Source: a virus. Taken from it: a stretch of 37,736 bases of DNA. Shown piece after piece: positions 1-8,205 of the stretch. The translations under genes and the position numbers were made by a program. The DNA lies in IMG/VR virus record IMGVR_UViG_3300003894_000483, positions 1-37,736 of that record. One strand, given 5' to 3'. Under the pieces are notes generated by a model. It was not told the origin of the DNA, made no database searches, and saw nothing but the letters and a program-made list of their open reading frames with translations. Numbering within the stretch: the first letter of the stretch is position 1; the number at the start of each line of letters is the position of its first letter.

Positions 1-1941
1 TTCTTCATTTGAAGCCGTCACTTCCTCAGAATCTTCTTGTGTGGTATTCTCCATCGTCTTGCGGGCACTAGCCATCTCTTCGTCTCTCTCCTCTTTTCGC
101 TTTGCTGCGTCTTCCTGCATTTTCAAAATACTTGTGTACTCCAACGGTTTCACATTGGTCAAAAATTCCTGAACATTCTCTTCAATTTCTTTGAAATCTG
201 TATCCTTGGAAAGCCGCTCACTTGAATACTGCTGTAACTCATTAATGTAGCGTCGAATGTTACCGACCGGTGTGTAGGAGATTGGTGAAATCGCTTTCCA
301 AGGAAGCGCATTTTCTAAAGTGGATTCCCCAAGATCACGAGCATTATTAATGGATGGCAAGATCATGTCTGTTTCCACACCACGATTTTGAGTGGACCAC
401 CCAGAGACCCTATAAAATTGAGCAATGGTCACTTTCAGTGCCCCATAGCCCTCAGGAAGTTGCACAATGTTTTGTACAGTACCTTTACCAAATGTTGTTC
501 GGTCACCCACTAAAATAGCTCGTTGATAGTCATGCATTGCTCCTGCAAGAATTTCGGAGGCAGATGCACTGAAGCGATTTAGCATGACCAATAGTGGGCC
601 TTCGTAAATAGCTTCTTCTCGACTGCGATGGACTGTAATCCGAGCACCACTGGCCTGACGCACAATGACGATTGGCTTACGTCCGACAAACAATCCAGCC
701 ATCGTGATAGCTTCGTCAAGACCACCCCCGCCATTGTTTCTAAGATCTAAAATCACTCCATCCACACCGTCCCGCTTAAATTGCTCCAAATGAGCTCGAA
801 CATCGCGGGATGAACTCTTGTAGTTGTTTGGATTCTGGCGTCGGTCATTGAAATCAACATAGAACGAAGGAAGTTCAATAACACCTATTCTGTAGGCTGA
901 GGGACTTTCCTCCGTTGATGCGGTCGGTTCAAAAATTTCTGCTTTGGCTTCACCGTCCTTCAGAATAATTTTATCGCGAACAATCGCAAAATTGAGGGTA
1001 TCAAATCCGTTTTCATTCTTGCGCATAACTTGAAGACGAACCGTGGTCCCACGCTGTCCACGGATCAGTTCAACGACGTCATTCAAGCGCATATCAATGA
1101 CGCTTTCGAATGGCTCTGTCCCTTGTGCCACTGCAATGATTCGATCATCGACAGCCAATTTCCCATGCCGTGCGGCTGCACCACCGGGAATAATCGAGTT
1201 CACAACGGTATAGCCATCTTCCCAGCGCAACACCGCACCGATACCATCCAAAGAGAGTTTGATCGAAATATCAAAGTTCCTCAGATCCTCTGCAGCCATG
1301 TAAGTCGAATGAGGATCATAGGCGCGTGTAAGGGCATTTAGATAAAGCGCTATTACATCGTCGTCAGTGTACTGAGAATAATCCTTCCATATGGATCGAA
1401 TACGCTTTAGTAAGCGGTCCTTGGCCTCTTGATCCGTATTGCCTGCCAACTTGAGCGTCAGTAGGTCAAACTTTGTTTTCAGCCTCCAAGTCTCTTTCGC
1501 TTCATCTTCATTCTTAGGATAGGGCTCATCTTTCCGATCAATTCTCCATTGACCATCTTTGTCGAAGTCAAACTCGTCTTCCAGAAAAGATTCCAGCATC
1601 GCTTGACGTTGACTGAGCCTGGTTAGGAAACGTGTGAAGACGTCCATTGCCCAAGTGACATCACCACGCCGAAGCATGTCATCCAAACTGGTCTCTTTAG
1701 CTCGAAACTCTTTCACATCAGATTCCAGGAAGTAGTAATGTCCAGAATCCAAGGAATCTAGGTAGAGCTGAAAAATCCTTTTGGACAATTCATCATTTAA
1801 AGGCTCCTGTGCATAGTGCAACGATGTAAATCGCTCCACAATCCCTCGAACAACCGCCTGATTGAGCTTGTCTTCCTCAGCCACTCCAGTATTTCCTCCC
1901 AGAAATACAAAAAGCAGCAGGATGGCTATAAGTTTTTTCAT
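1..1941 (-). CDS. prc: Tail-specific C-terminal processing protease Prc (S41A), 3' end cut by window edge
   Basis: Periplasmic serine protease that degrades or trims proteins from their C-terminus. The frame is open from the ATG at 1941 to base 1 (647 residues visible); family members are about 680 residues, so roughly the last 35 are missing. Residues 1-21 look like a signal peptide (MKK, then a Leu/Ile/Phe-rich core). A PDZ domain lies near residues 230-310 (DGIGAVL, IPGGAA, DRIIAV). The peptidase core has the Ser/Lys dyad pattern: NRFSASASE, with the nucleophile near Ser460, and TFGKGTVQ, with Lys near 486. The C-terminal part is rich in charged residues, as in E. coli Prc. The gene diverges from the Hsp70 gene at 2091 across 149 bases in which I could not assign a convincing promoter. 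Confidence 0.93.
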   Translation of the reverse strand, partial: MKKLIAILLLFVFLGGNTGVAEEDKLNQAVVRGIVERFTSLHYAQEPLNDELSKRIFQLYLDSLDSGHYYFLESDVKEFRAKETSLDDMLRRGDVTWAMDVFTRFLTRLSQRQAMLESFLEDEFDFDKDGQWRIDRKDEPYPKNEDEAKETWRLKTKFDLLTLKLAGNTDQEAKDRLLKRIRSIWKDYSQYTDDDVIALYLNALTRAYDPHSTYMAAEDLRNFDISIKLSLDGIGAVLRWEDGYTVVNSIIPGGAAARHGKLAVDDRIIAVAQGTEPFESVIDMRLNDVVELIRGQRGTTVRLQVMRKNENGFDTLNFAIVRDKIILKDGEAKAEIFEPTASTEESPSAYRIGVIELPSFYVDFNDRRQNPNNYKSSSRDVRAHLEQFKRDGVDGVILDLRNNGGGGLDEAITMAGLFVGRKPIVIVRQASGARITVHRSREEAIYEGPLLVMLNRFSASASEILAGAMHDYQRAILVGDRTTFGKGTVQNIVQLPEGYGALKVTIAQFYRVSGWSTQNRGVETDMILPSINNARDLGESTLENALPWKAISPISYTPVGNIRRYINELQQYSSERLSKDTDFKEIEENVQEFLTNVKPLEYTSILKMQEDAAKRKEERDEEMASARKTMENTTQEDSEEVTASNEE

Positions 1942-2090
1942 GTTGATTTGAAATTTAAGCTTTGGTTACTTGAAGAGGATCAACCTTATTCCATGATTGC
2001 CCCAAAAGTTCAAACGAATTGCCAGAATTACCATGACCACTCAAGTATCTAAACATATCATGAGATCCAGCCTCCTTTGAAGAAAACATC

Positions 2091-4994
2091 ATGAAATTGC
2101 CTACATCGAGATTTAGAATCGGGATTGATCTTGGTACCAGCAACAGTGCTCTTTGCTATTTAGACCAGGAAGATCTTACAAATCAACTGCACTGTTTTGA
2201 AATTCCACAGTGGATTGGCAATGGTGAGTGGTATGATCTGAAGACCTTACCTTCTCATGCATTTTTATTGACCCAAGAAGAAAAACTTTCTGGCCGCTTT
2301 CAATTGCCTTGGTCCGAGGATTCTGCACCTGATTTAGCTACTGGAGAATGGGCTCGGCAACAGCAGGCGCTCCGACCTGGGCGAAATATTCATTCTGCGA
2401 AATCTTGGCTATGTTACCACAATTTAAATCCAGAAGCAGAGATTCTCCCTCAGAGTGACCAACCAGATCTCAAACGATATTCGCCACTTGCTGCGAGTTC
2501 GCTCTTTCTTCAGCATCTTAGAGATTCGTGGAATCACAAAATTGCCAAAGACAGAACCGAACTACGGCTGGAAGACCAAGAAATTGTGCTTACAGTTCCT
2601 GCCTCTTTTGATGAAATAGCCCGAGAGTTCACACTGCGTTCGGTCAAAATGGCAGGACTAAAAACCGTCACTCTGCTGGAAGAACCTCAAGCAGCCTTTT
2701 ACTCGTGGATTGCTGAAAATTTAGAGGACCGTGATTCCCCAAAAACATTATCAGATTATTTCAAAAACTCCGAAAATATTGTCTTAGTTGTTGATATCGG
2801 TGGTGGAACAAGCGATTTCAGCCTCGTCAAAGTAAAGATACCTGAAGATCCCAAAGAGAATCCTGAAATGGAACGTCTGGCTGTCAGTGATCACATCTTA
2901 CTGGGCGGGGATAATTTGGATTTAGCCCTAGCAGCACATGTTGAACAGCAACTGACAGGACAACAGAGAAAACTATCCCCCCGTCTTTGGGAGGCACTCA
3001 CAGCCCAATGCAGAAGGGCAAAGGAAATTCTTTGGACAACTGAACAGGATCAGTTTCCGATAACGATTGCTGAACAAGGGAGCAGACTGATTGGAAAGAC
3101 AAAGAACTATATTCTTTCTCAAAATGAATTCGAACAAATCATCTTGGATGGCTTTTTCCCTGAACTGGACTGGGATGCTGATTTACCAGCCAAGAAGATT
3201 CAGGGATTGCGAACCCTTGGACTCCCATACGCCAGTGACACCGCAATTACTCGACATCTGCTCAGATTTTTAAGAAATCACTGCTCCCAAATTGAACCAG
3301 AACGCTTTCCTACTCACGTACTTTTCAACGGTGGAACACTCGAGCCTTCTTTGCTTCAGAAGAAAATCCGGCGTCTACTGGAAAAATGGGGATCTCAACT
3401 AGGAGAAACTGAGAAAAGTGTTCAGGTGCTTCCTCAAGAGCAAATGCAGTTGGCTGTTGCCAAAGGGGCAACTTATTACCATCTTGTTCGTGAGGGGAAA
3501 GGTCTGCAAATCAAAGGAGGGAGCGCTCGAAGCTACTATGTCTCACTGCTGGTTGATGGAATGGAGCCGGGTTCACAAAACCTAGCTTGGTTGTGCATCT
3601 TGCCCCAACAAGCCTCTGTCGAGGAATATCAGGAAGTACAGGGACACACCCTTGAAATTGCTATAAATCAACCTGTTCAATTTGAGATGAGGGCCTCCAG
3701 TATCCGAACGCAGGACCACTTGGGTGATATAATCCAAATTGAACAAGAAGAATTGGAACGTGATTTTACTGAACTTCCACCGATTCAGACATTTCTGGGA
3801 ATAGACCGCAATCGGCTTCCCAAAAAAGCCACAACACTGGGAATCCAACTCCGAGCAAAGTTGAATGAGATAGGGACCCTTAGCCTAGAGTGTGTTAACC
3901 ACCACTTAAGTGAGGAGTGGCGCCTTGAATTCCGTATCCGAGAATCTGCACCAGAGGTAATTCAATCAGATCACAGCATCACTGTTGATAATCAATGGGA
4001 ACCTCCTAGCAATTGGGATGATGTTCAGAGGACTCTGCAAAGCTGGTTTGGTAAGAGAAGCCGCCAAGAAAATCTGCCCTTGAGCCTAAACAAACAACTG
4101 GAGGCATTACTGGGCCCACGATCTGGTTGGCCACTCCCACTTTTGCGAGAAATTGCTGATCAATTACTCAGTGGAATGGGAACTAGAGTTCGTTCTGTAA
4201 ACCATGAAATGAATTGGCTGAAAATCTGTGGATTCTGCCTGCGTCCAGGATTTGGATTTCCAAATGATGAGCTACGAATCAAGCAACTAACAGAATGGAT
4301 TGCTCGTGGACCACAGTTTCGAAAAGAGAGAAACGTAGAAGTTGAGTGGTGGATTTTTTGTCGCCGTGTAGCCGCAGGGCTACCTTCACAAACCCAAGAA
4401 GCCATCTTCAAATCTTTGGAAGACCGATTGGTCGAAGGGAATCGTAAGCCAAGGTCCTCGAAACTCCCAAAAGGGAAAAGACCCCCATCTATTTCTCCCA
4501 GCGCTCTCAACGAATTGTGGTTGTTACTTAGCAACCTAGAATCAGTACCACACGAGAAGAAGAGAACTTATAGTAAACAGTTACTCGATCGCTTGGAAAA
4601 GGGGCAAAGCACAGGGATTGAGGCACTCTGTCTAGCCCGCTTTGGTTCACGTGAATTAGTGCATGCAGGTTCTTTGTATGTGATTCCTCCAAAAGAAGTT
4701 GAATCTTGGATACAAAGTTTGCTTGAAATCCATCATCAAAAACCGATTCAAGAGCTACCATTGGTTTTGACTAAGCTGGGGCAGTTTACTGGAGACCGAC
4801 ACAGAGATATTTCTCCAGATCTTCGAAAAGAACTGATTGCTTTCGTAGAATCCTATGATGAAGATGGTAGCCTTGTACGATTACTTACCGAAGAAGCAAA
4901 GAGAGATACTGTGGAGATTCTAGAAAGCAACTTGCAGAACTGGTTGTTTGGTGATGAACTACCGATAGGTTTGAAATTAGCAAAATCATCCTGA
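2091..4994 (+). CDS. Hsp70/DnaK-related protein with DUF3731-type C-terminal extension
   Basis: Hsp70-family ATPase, 967 residues, much longer than DnaK (about 640). The N-terminal half has the actin-fold nucleotide motifs: phosphate-1 IGIDLGTSNSA (residues 10-20), phosphate-2 VVDIGGGTSDFS (about 233-244) and an adenosine motif VLFNGGTLEP (about 410-419). The C-terminal half has no DnaK substrate-binding domain or EEVD-like tail. It resembles the long helical extension of bacterial DnaK-related proteins described as DUF3731, whose role is unknown. No DnaJ or GrpE gene is adjacent. The ATG at 2091 has only a weak purine-rich tract upstream. It is followed after 29 bases by the acetyltransferase gene on the same strand. 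A chaperone-like function is inferred from the ATPase domain only. Confidence 0.88.
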   Translation: MKLPTSRFRIGIDLGTSNSALCYLDQEDLTNQLHCFEIPQWIGNGEWYDLKTLPSHAFLLTQEEKLSGRFQLPWSEDSAPDLATGEWARQQQALRPGRNIHSAKSWLCYHNLNPEAEILPQSDQPDLKRYSPLAASSLFLQHLRDSWNHKIAKDRTELRLEDQEIVLTVPASFDEIAREFTLRSVKMAGLKTVTLLEEPQAAFYSWIAENLEDRDSPKTLSDYFKNSENIVLVVDIGGGTSDFSLVKVKIPEDPKENPEMERLAVSDHILLGGDNLDLALAAHVEQQLTGQQRKLSPRLWEALTAQCRRAKEILWTTEQDQFPITIAEQGSRLIGKTKNYILSQNEFEQIILDGFFPELDWDADLPAKKIQGLRTLGLPYASDTAITRHLLRFLRNHCSQIEPERFPTHVLFNGGTLEPSLLQKKIRRLLEKWGSQLGETEKSVQVLPQEQMQLAVAKGATYYHLVREGKGLQIKGGSARSYYVSLLVDGMEPGSQNLAWLCILPQQASVEEYQEVQGHTLEIAINQPVQFEMRASSIRTQDHLGDIIQIEQEELERDFTELPPIQTFLGIDRNRLPKKATTLGIQLRAKLNEIGTLSLECVNHHLSEEWRLEFRIRESAPEVIQSDHSITVDNQWEPPSNWDDVQRTLQSWFGKRSRQENLPLSLNKQLEALLGPRSGWPLPLLREIADQLLSGMGTRVRSVNHEMNWLKICGFCLRPGFGFPNDELRIKQLTEWIARGPQFRKERNVEVEWWIFCRRVAAGLPSQTQEAIFKSLEDRLVEGNRKPRSSKLPKGKRPPSISPSALNELWLLLSNLESVPHEKKRTYSKQLLDRLEKGQSTGIEALCLARFGSRELVHAGSLYVIPPKEVESWIQSLLEIHHQKPIQELPLVLTKLGQFTGDRHRDISPDLRKELIAFVESYDEDGSLVRLLTEEAKRDTVEILESNLQNWLFGDELPIGLKLAKSS

Positions 4995-5023
4995 AAAACA
5001 GTCATGATTCTTCTCAGTTAGTT

Positions 5024-5959
5024 ATGCAAACAGAGTTACGACTTCGGAAGGCAGTGGATGCCTTACTGGACTCCTATCATAGTCATCCCGAAATTCAGAG
5101 CATTGGCTGCTCTGGCTTGCCTGCTCGAGAGAGCATCGTCCAGTTGGCCAATGATCTACAGGTTTTGCTGTTCCCGGGTTTGCTCAGGCAAGAACAACTT
5201 GATGCCATCAGTTTACCTTATTGGTTAGGTCAAAAAAGCGCCTCAATCTTCTACAGACTACGTGACTACCTGGAGCAAGTGATCTGCTGGCAAAGCAGAC
5301 AGGAGGGATTACCCCAGCCACCAGCAGGCGCCTGTAGTGAAAGAGCAGAAGAAATTTCTCTCAACTTGCTCGAAACACTTCCGGAAATGAGAGAAGTTTT
5401 GGCTGAAGACGTCGAAGCCACCTTTGCAGGTGACCCGGCCGCCAATGATCGTAAGGAAATCGTTCTGGCCTACCCAGGAATACACGCCCTCAGCATTTAC
5501 CGGATTGCCCACTTCCTCCACAACTACCAAATCCCGCTAATGCCACGGATTCTCAGTGAGCATGTCCACTCATTGACTGGAATTGATATCAATCCAGGTG
5601 CCCGGATTGGACGTGGTGTGATGATTGACCACGGAACTGGCATCGTTATTGGTGGTACCGCGGTGATTCACGACCAAGTGCGTATTTACCAAGGGGTAAC
5701 ACTTGGTGCATTCAGTCCAATACAGCATAAGAATGAACCACACCTCAAACGACACCCAACTATTGAGCGTGAAACCATTATCTACGCTGGCGCTACGATT
5801 CTAGGGGGCAATACTGTTGTGGGGGCCCGTTCAATCATTGGTGGTAATGTATGGCTAACTCATAGTGTACCTCCAGATAGCCGAGTCTATATTCAAGAAC
5901 CTGGTCAGCAGCGTACTGAAGTTCGTGCTGGGTTAGAGATGAGACCTACAGGAACCTGA
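5024..5959 (+). CDS. cysE: Serine O-acetyltransferase (CysE/EpsC type)
   Basis: Makes O-acetylserine from serine and acetyl-CoA, the precursor for cysteine synthesis. Protein of 311 residues: a helical N-terminal half of about 180 residues, then a left-handed parallel beta-helix of hexapeptide repeats. The catalytic region reads MIDHGTGIVIGGTAVI, matching the Asp-His signature of the family, and it is followed by the VTLGA and ILGGNTVVGA coils. The length and the extended N-terminus fit the longer EpsC/SrpH-like branch rather than enteric CysE (273 residues). The gene follows the Hsp70-like gene after 29 bases and precedes clpS by 110 bases. No strong Shine-Dalgarno sequence is visible before the ATG. 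Confidence 0.9.
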   Translation: MQTELRLRKAVDALLDSYHSHPEIQSIGCSGLPARESIVQLANDLQVLLFPGLLRQEQLDAISLPYWLGQKSASIFYRLRDYLEQVICWQSRQEGLPQPPAGACSERAEEISLNLLETLPEMREVLAEDVEATFAGDPAANDRKEIVLAYPGIHALSIYRIAHFLHNYQIPLMPRILSEHVHSLTGIDINPGARIGRGVMIDHGTGIVIGGTAVIHDQVRIYQGVTLGAFSPIQHKNEPHLKRHPTIERETIIYAGATILGGNTVVGARSIIGGNVWLTHSVPPDSRVYIQEPGQQRTEVRAGLEMRPTGT

Positions 5960-6069
5960 ACGACAAATCCCTCAGCTTTAAACAGTATACTATTGAATTT
6001 ATTTAGGAATTCATCTGCATATTTCTGGGATTATCACAAAGGAAATTTCCCGGTAAGCCAAGAACAAGA

Positions 6070-6378
6070 ATGAGTCAGTTTAAGCCCCAGGAAGACCTCG
6101 TCACACTGACGAAACAGAAACTCAAACCACCGGTTCAGTTTAAAGTCCTACTACATAACGATGACTACACCACAATGGATTTTGTGGTACGTGTTTTAGA
6201 GGCGGTCTTCCACAAAACGGCTGACGAAGCGATTCAGATTATGTTACAGGTCCACAAGACTGGTGTCGGTATCTGCGGCGTCTACTCCTATGAGGTTGCA
6301 GAAACCAAAGTTGAAGCTGTTCATGAGATGGCTCGTCAAAACGAGTTTCCTCTCAAAGCAAGTATGGAAGAAGTTTGA
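6070..6378 (+). CDS. clpS: ClpS, N-degron adaptor of ClpAP
   Basis: Adaptor that recognises N-degron substrates and delivers them to the ClpA unfoldase. Protein of 102 residues, the normal family length. A flexible N-terminal tail of about 24 residues precedes the conserved core: FKVLLHNDDYTTMDFVV, a degron-pocket signature, then the long helix with MLQVHKTGVGICGVYSYEVAETKV. It lies 17 bases upstream of clpA, the usual clpS-clpA pair. Here the partner clpA is broken, so an intact ClpAP cannot be encoded by this locus as assembled. Confidence 0.96.
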   Translation: MSQFKPQEDLVTLTKQKLKPPVQFKVLLHNDDYTTMDFVVRVLEAVFHKTADEAIQIMLQVHKTGVGICGVYSYEVAETKVEAVHEMARQNEFPLKASMEEV

Positions 6379-6395
6379 TCTGACAGGAATCCCAT

Positions 6396-7517
6396 ATGTT
6401 CACGAGAGATTTAGAAATGTGCTTGATGGCTGCACAAAGTGAAGCCAAGGATCGACGCCATGAGTACCTTTGCGTGGAGCACATTCTTTATGCCCTATTG
6501 CACAATGACAATGGGGTAAGAATTATTAGAAGTTGTGGAGGCAACGTTGATCGAATCAAAGAAGATCTGGAAGAATTTTTTGATCAACAAGAAACCATGC
6601 GAGAAGAGGGATCCAATCCTCAACAAACCAGAGCCGTTCAACGTGTTCTCCATTTAGCAATCATGCACGTTAATAGTTCTGGGAAGGCATCTGCCGACGT
6701 TGGGGACATCCTTGTGGCAATTCATCGAGAATCCCAATCATATGCTTCCTATTTTCTGCAGAAAGAGGGCATCACGAGGCTCGATTTGCTGAATTACATC
6801 TCACATGGAATTGCTAAGGTAGCTGTTGAGGATGAAGAAGAGAACCACAATTTTGACAGTACAGACGAAGAAGAAAGCTCCCAGGGACGTGGGGAGCAGG
6901 ATGCCCTCAAACACTACACCACAAACCTAACAAAGCTTGCTGAAGAAGATCGCATTGACCCCTTGATTGGACGCGATGCGGAGTTAGACCGAACAATCCA
7001 GATTCTCTGTAGACGTCGGAAAAATAATCCTATCTACGTAGGTGATCCTGGGGTTGGTAAAACCGCCATTGCGGAAGGTCTTGCCTTACGCATATTCCGT
7101 CAAGAGGTTCCTGAACTTCTGGAAGGATCTGAGATTTATGCGCTTGATATCGGGGCACTCTTAGCTGGTACAAAATTTCGTGGGGACTTTGAGCAACGCA
7201 TCAAAGCAGTTCTTAAATCTTTGCAGCAGAAGCCAAAATCTATCCTATTCATCGATGAGATTCACACGATCATTGGAGCTGGAGCAACTAGTGGGGGATC
7301 AATGGATGTCTCGAACTTGCTCAAGCCAGCTCTAGCGAAGGGTGAAATTCGATGCATAGGTTCTACAACCTATGATGAATACAAAAAACTTTTCGAAAAA
7401 GACCGAGCTCTATCCAGACGCTTTCAGAAGATAGACATCGATGAGCCCTCAATTGAGGAGACCTTCTTAATTCTCAAGGGACTAAAAAATCCGTACTCGT
7501 CCCGACCCTTAGTTTAA
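6396..7517 (+). pseudogene. clpA: clpA, truncated: N-domain and first half of D1 only
   Basis: ATPase subunit of the ClpAP protease. The open frame runs 373 residues, but ClpA homology ends at about residue 364 (base 7487), while intact ClpA has about 750. Visible are the N-terminal double-repeat domain (residues 1-145), an acidic linker, and D1 with Walker A GDPGVGKT (about 216-223), Walker B ILFIDEIH (about 283-290), and the sensor and arginine-finger region GSTTYDEY and LSRRFQ. After EETFLILKGLK the expected D1 C-domain and the whole of D2 are missing; the last nine codons are phage sequence read antisense. This is either a real interruption by phage DNA or a false join in assembly. The start is the ATG 17 bases after clpS. 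Confidence 0.93.
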
Positions 7518-8205
7518 ATTTGTCAGAGTCTCCACCATCTATAAAAGCCTGGCCTCGAACGACATTATCCTCTTTAAAGCGTAGTATGGTATTGCCCGAA
7601 CCTGTGCCCCTGTCTATGTCTATAACTGCTGAAGTAGAGCCGTAGACATAAAGCAATTGCCCTGTTGATACAGCGCCTATTCCAACTTTACCAGAAGAGT
7701 CTATGTGCATCGCGGACGCCGTTGCGGTCTTATCGGCGCCCGTATAAAAGTCTAAAGTGTTACCCTCTAGTCTTATCGCTTGATTCGTGTTAGTCGCATA
7801 GTCGGCGCTCTTAATGATGAAATCTTGATTTCCCAGGATTTCACGCATAGATCCGTCAAAAGCATCAATGGCAAATGCAGAGCGGTTAGTGTCTGTCGAT
7901 ATGCTCCTTTGGGCGCTTAATAGCAGTTCACACCCGTCTGAACTCGCGTTCCCGTACAGATGTAACCCCTTACCGCTTCCAGAGGCAGAGAAATAAGTAT
8001 TACCCTGGTTTTCCAATGTGTTCATCGTGCCGAAAGACGCAATACTAACAGCGCCTAAAATCTTGGCGTATGTCGGCGCGTTGTTTAGCGTGTGCTCCGT
8101 GGTGTCTAACCACTCCGCAAGCGCCTTTGCATCGTCGCGCACATCTTCAAGAACATCCACCGCGCTTGTGCTTGCGTCTGGTTTGTTAAAATCTATCGTT
8201 GCCAT
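7474..8205 (-). CDS. Phage tail fibre protein, C-terminus missing at junction
   Basis: Probable distal tail fibre or receptor-contacting protein, 243 residues as it stands. The N-terminal 40 residues are helical (acidic, VLEDVRDDAKALAEWL), followed by repetitive beta-rich sequence with recurring DSSGKVGIG-like turns, as in trimeric phage fibres. The sequence stops at FKLRVGTSTDFLVP. Fibres of this kind normally continue with further repeats and often a C-terminal intramolecular chaperone domain, so I consider it truncated. It begins in a TAATG overlap with the stop of the tail-tip gene, and is the last gene of the late operon. Confidence 0.75.
   Translation of the reverse strand: MATIDFNKPDASTSAVDVLEDVRDDAKALAEWLDTTEHTLNNAPTYAKILGAVSIASFGTMNTLENQGNTYFSASGSGKGLHLYGNASSDGCELLLSAQRSISTDTNRSAFAIDAFDGSMREILGNQDFIIKSADYATNTNQAIRLEGNTLDFYTGADKTATASAMHIDSSGKVGIGAVSTGQLLYVYGSTSAVIDIDRGTGSGNTILRFKEDNVVRGQAFIDGGDSDKFKLRVGTSTDFLVP
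7482..7493. other. Host-phage junction inside clpA
   Basis: ClpA-like coding ends around 7487 and phage tail-fibre coding (minus strand) begins by about 7491. The shared bases read GACTAAAAAAT on the plus strand and could belong to either side. The tail fibre loses its C-terminus here: its stop codon, at 7474-7476, is supplied by clpA sequence. No duplicated target site, tRNA gene or integrase is visible next to it. Confidence 0.8.

Noticed and set aside
1030-1341. 103-residue Cys-rich frame on the plus strand
   Set aside because: It is antisense to the PDZ region of prc, whose own frame is continuous and clearly conserved.
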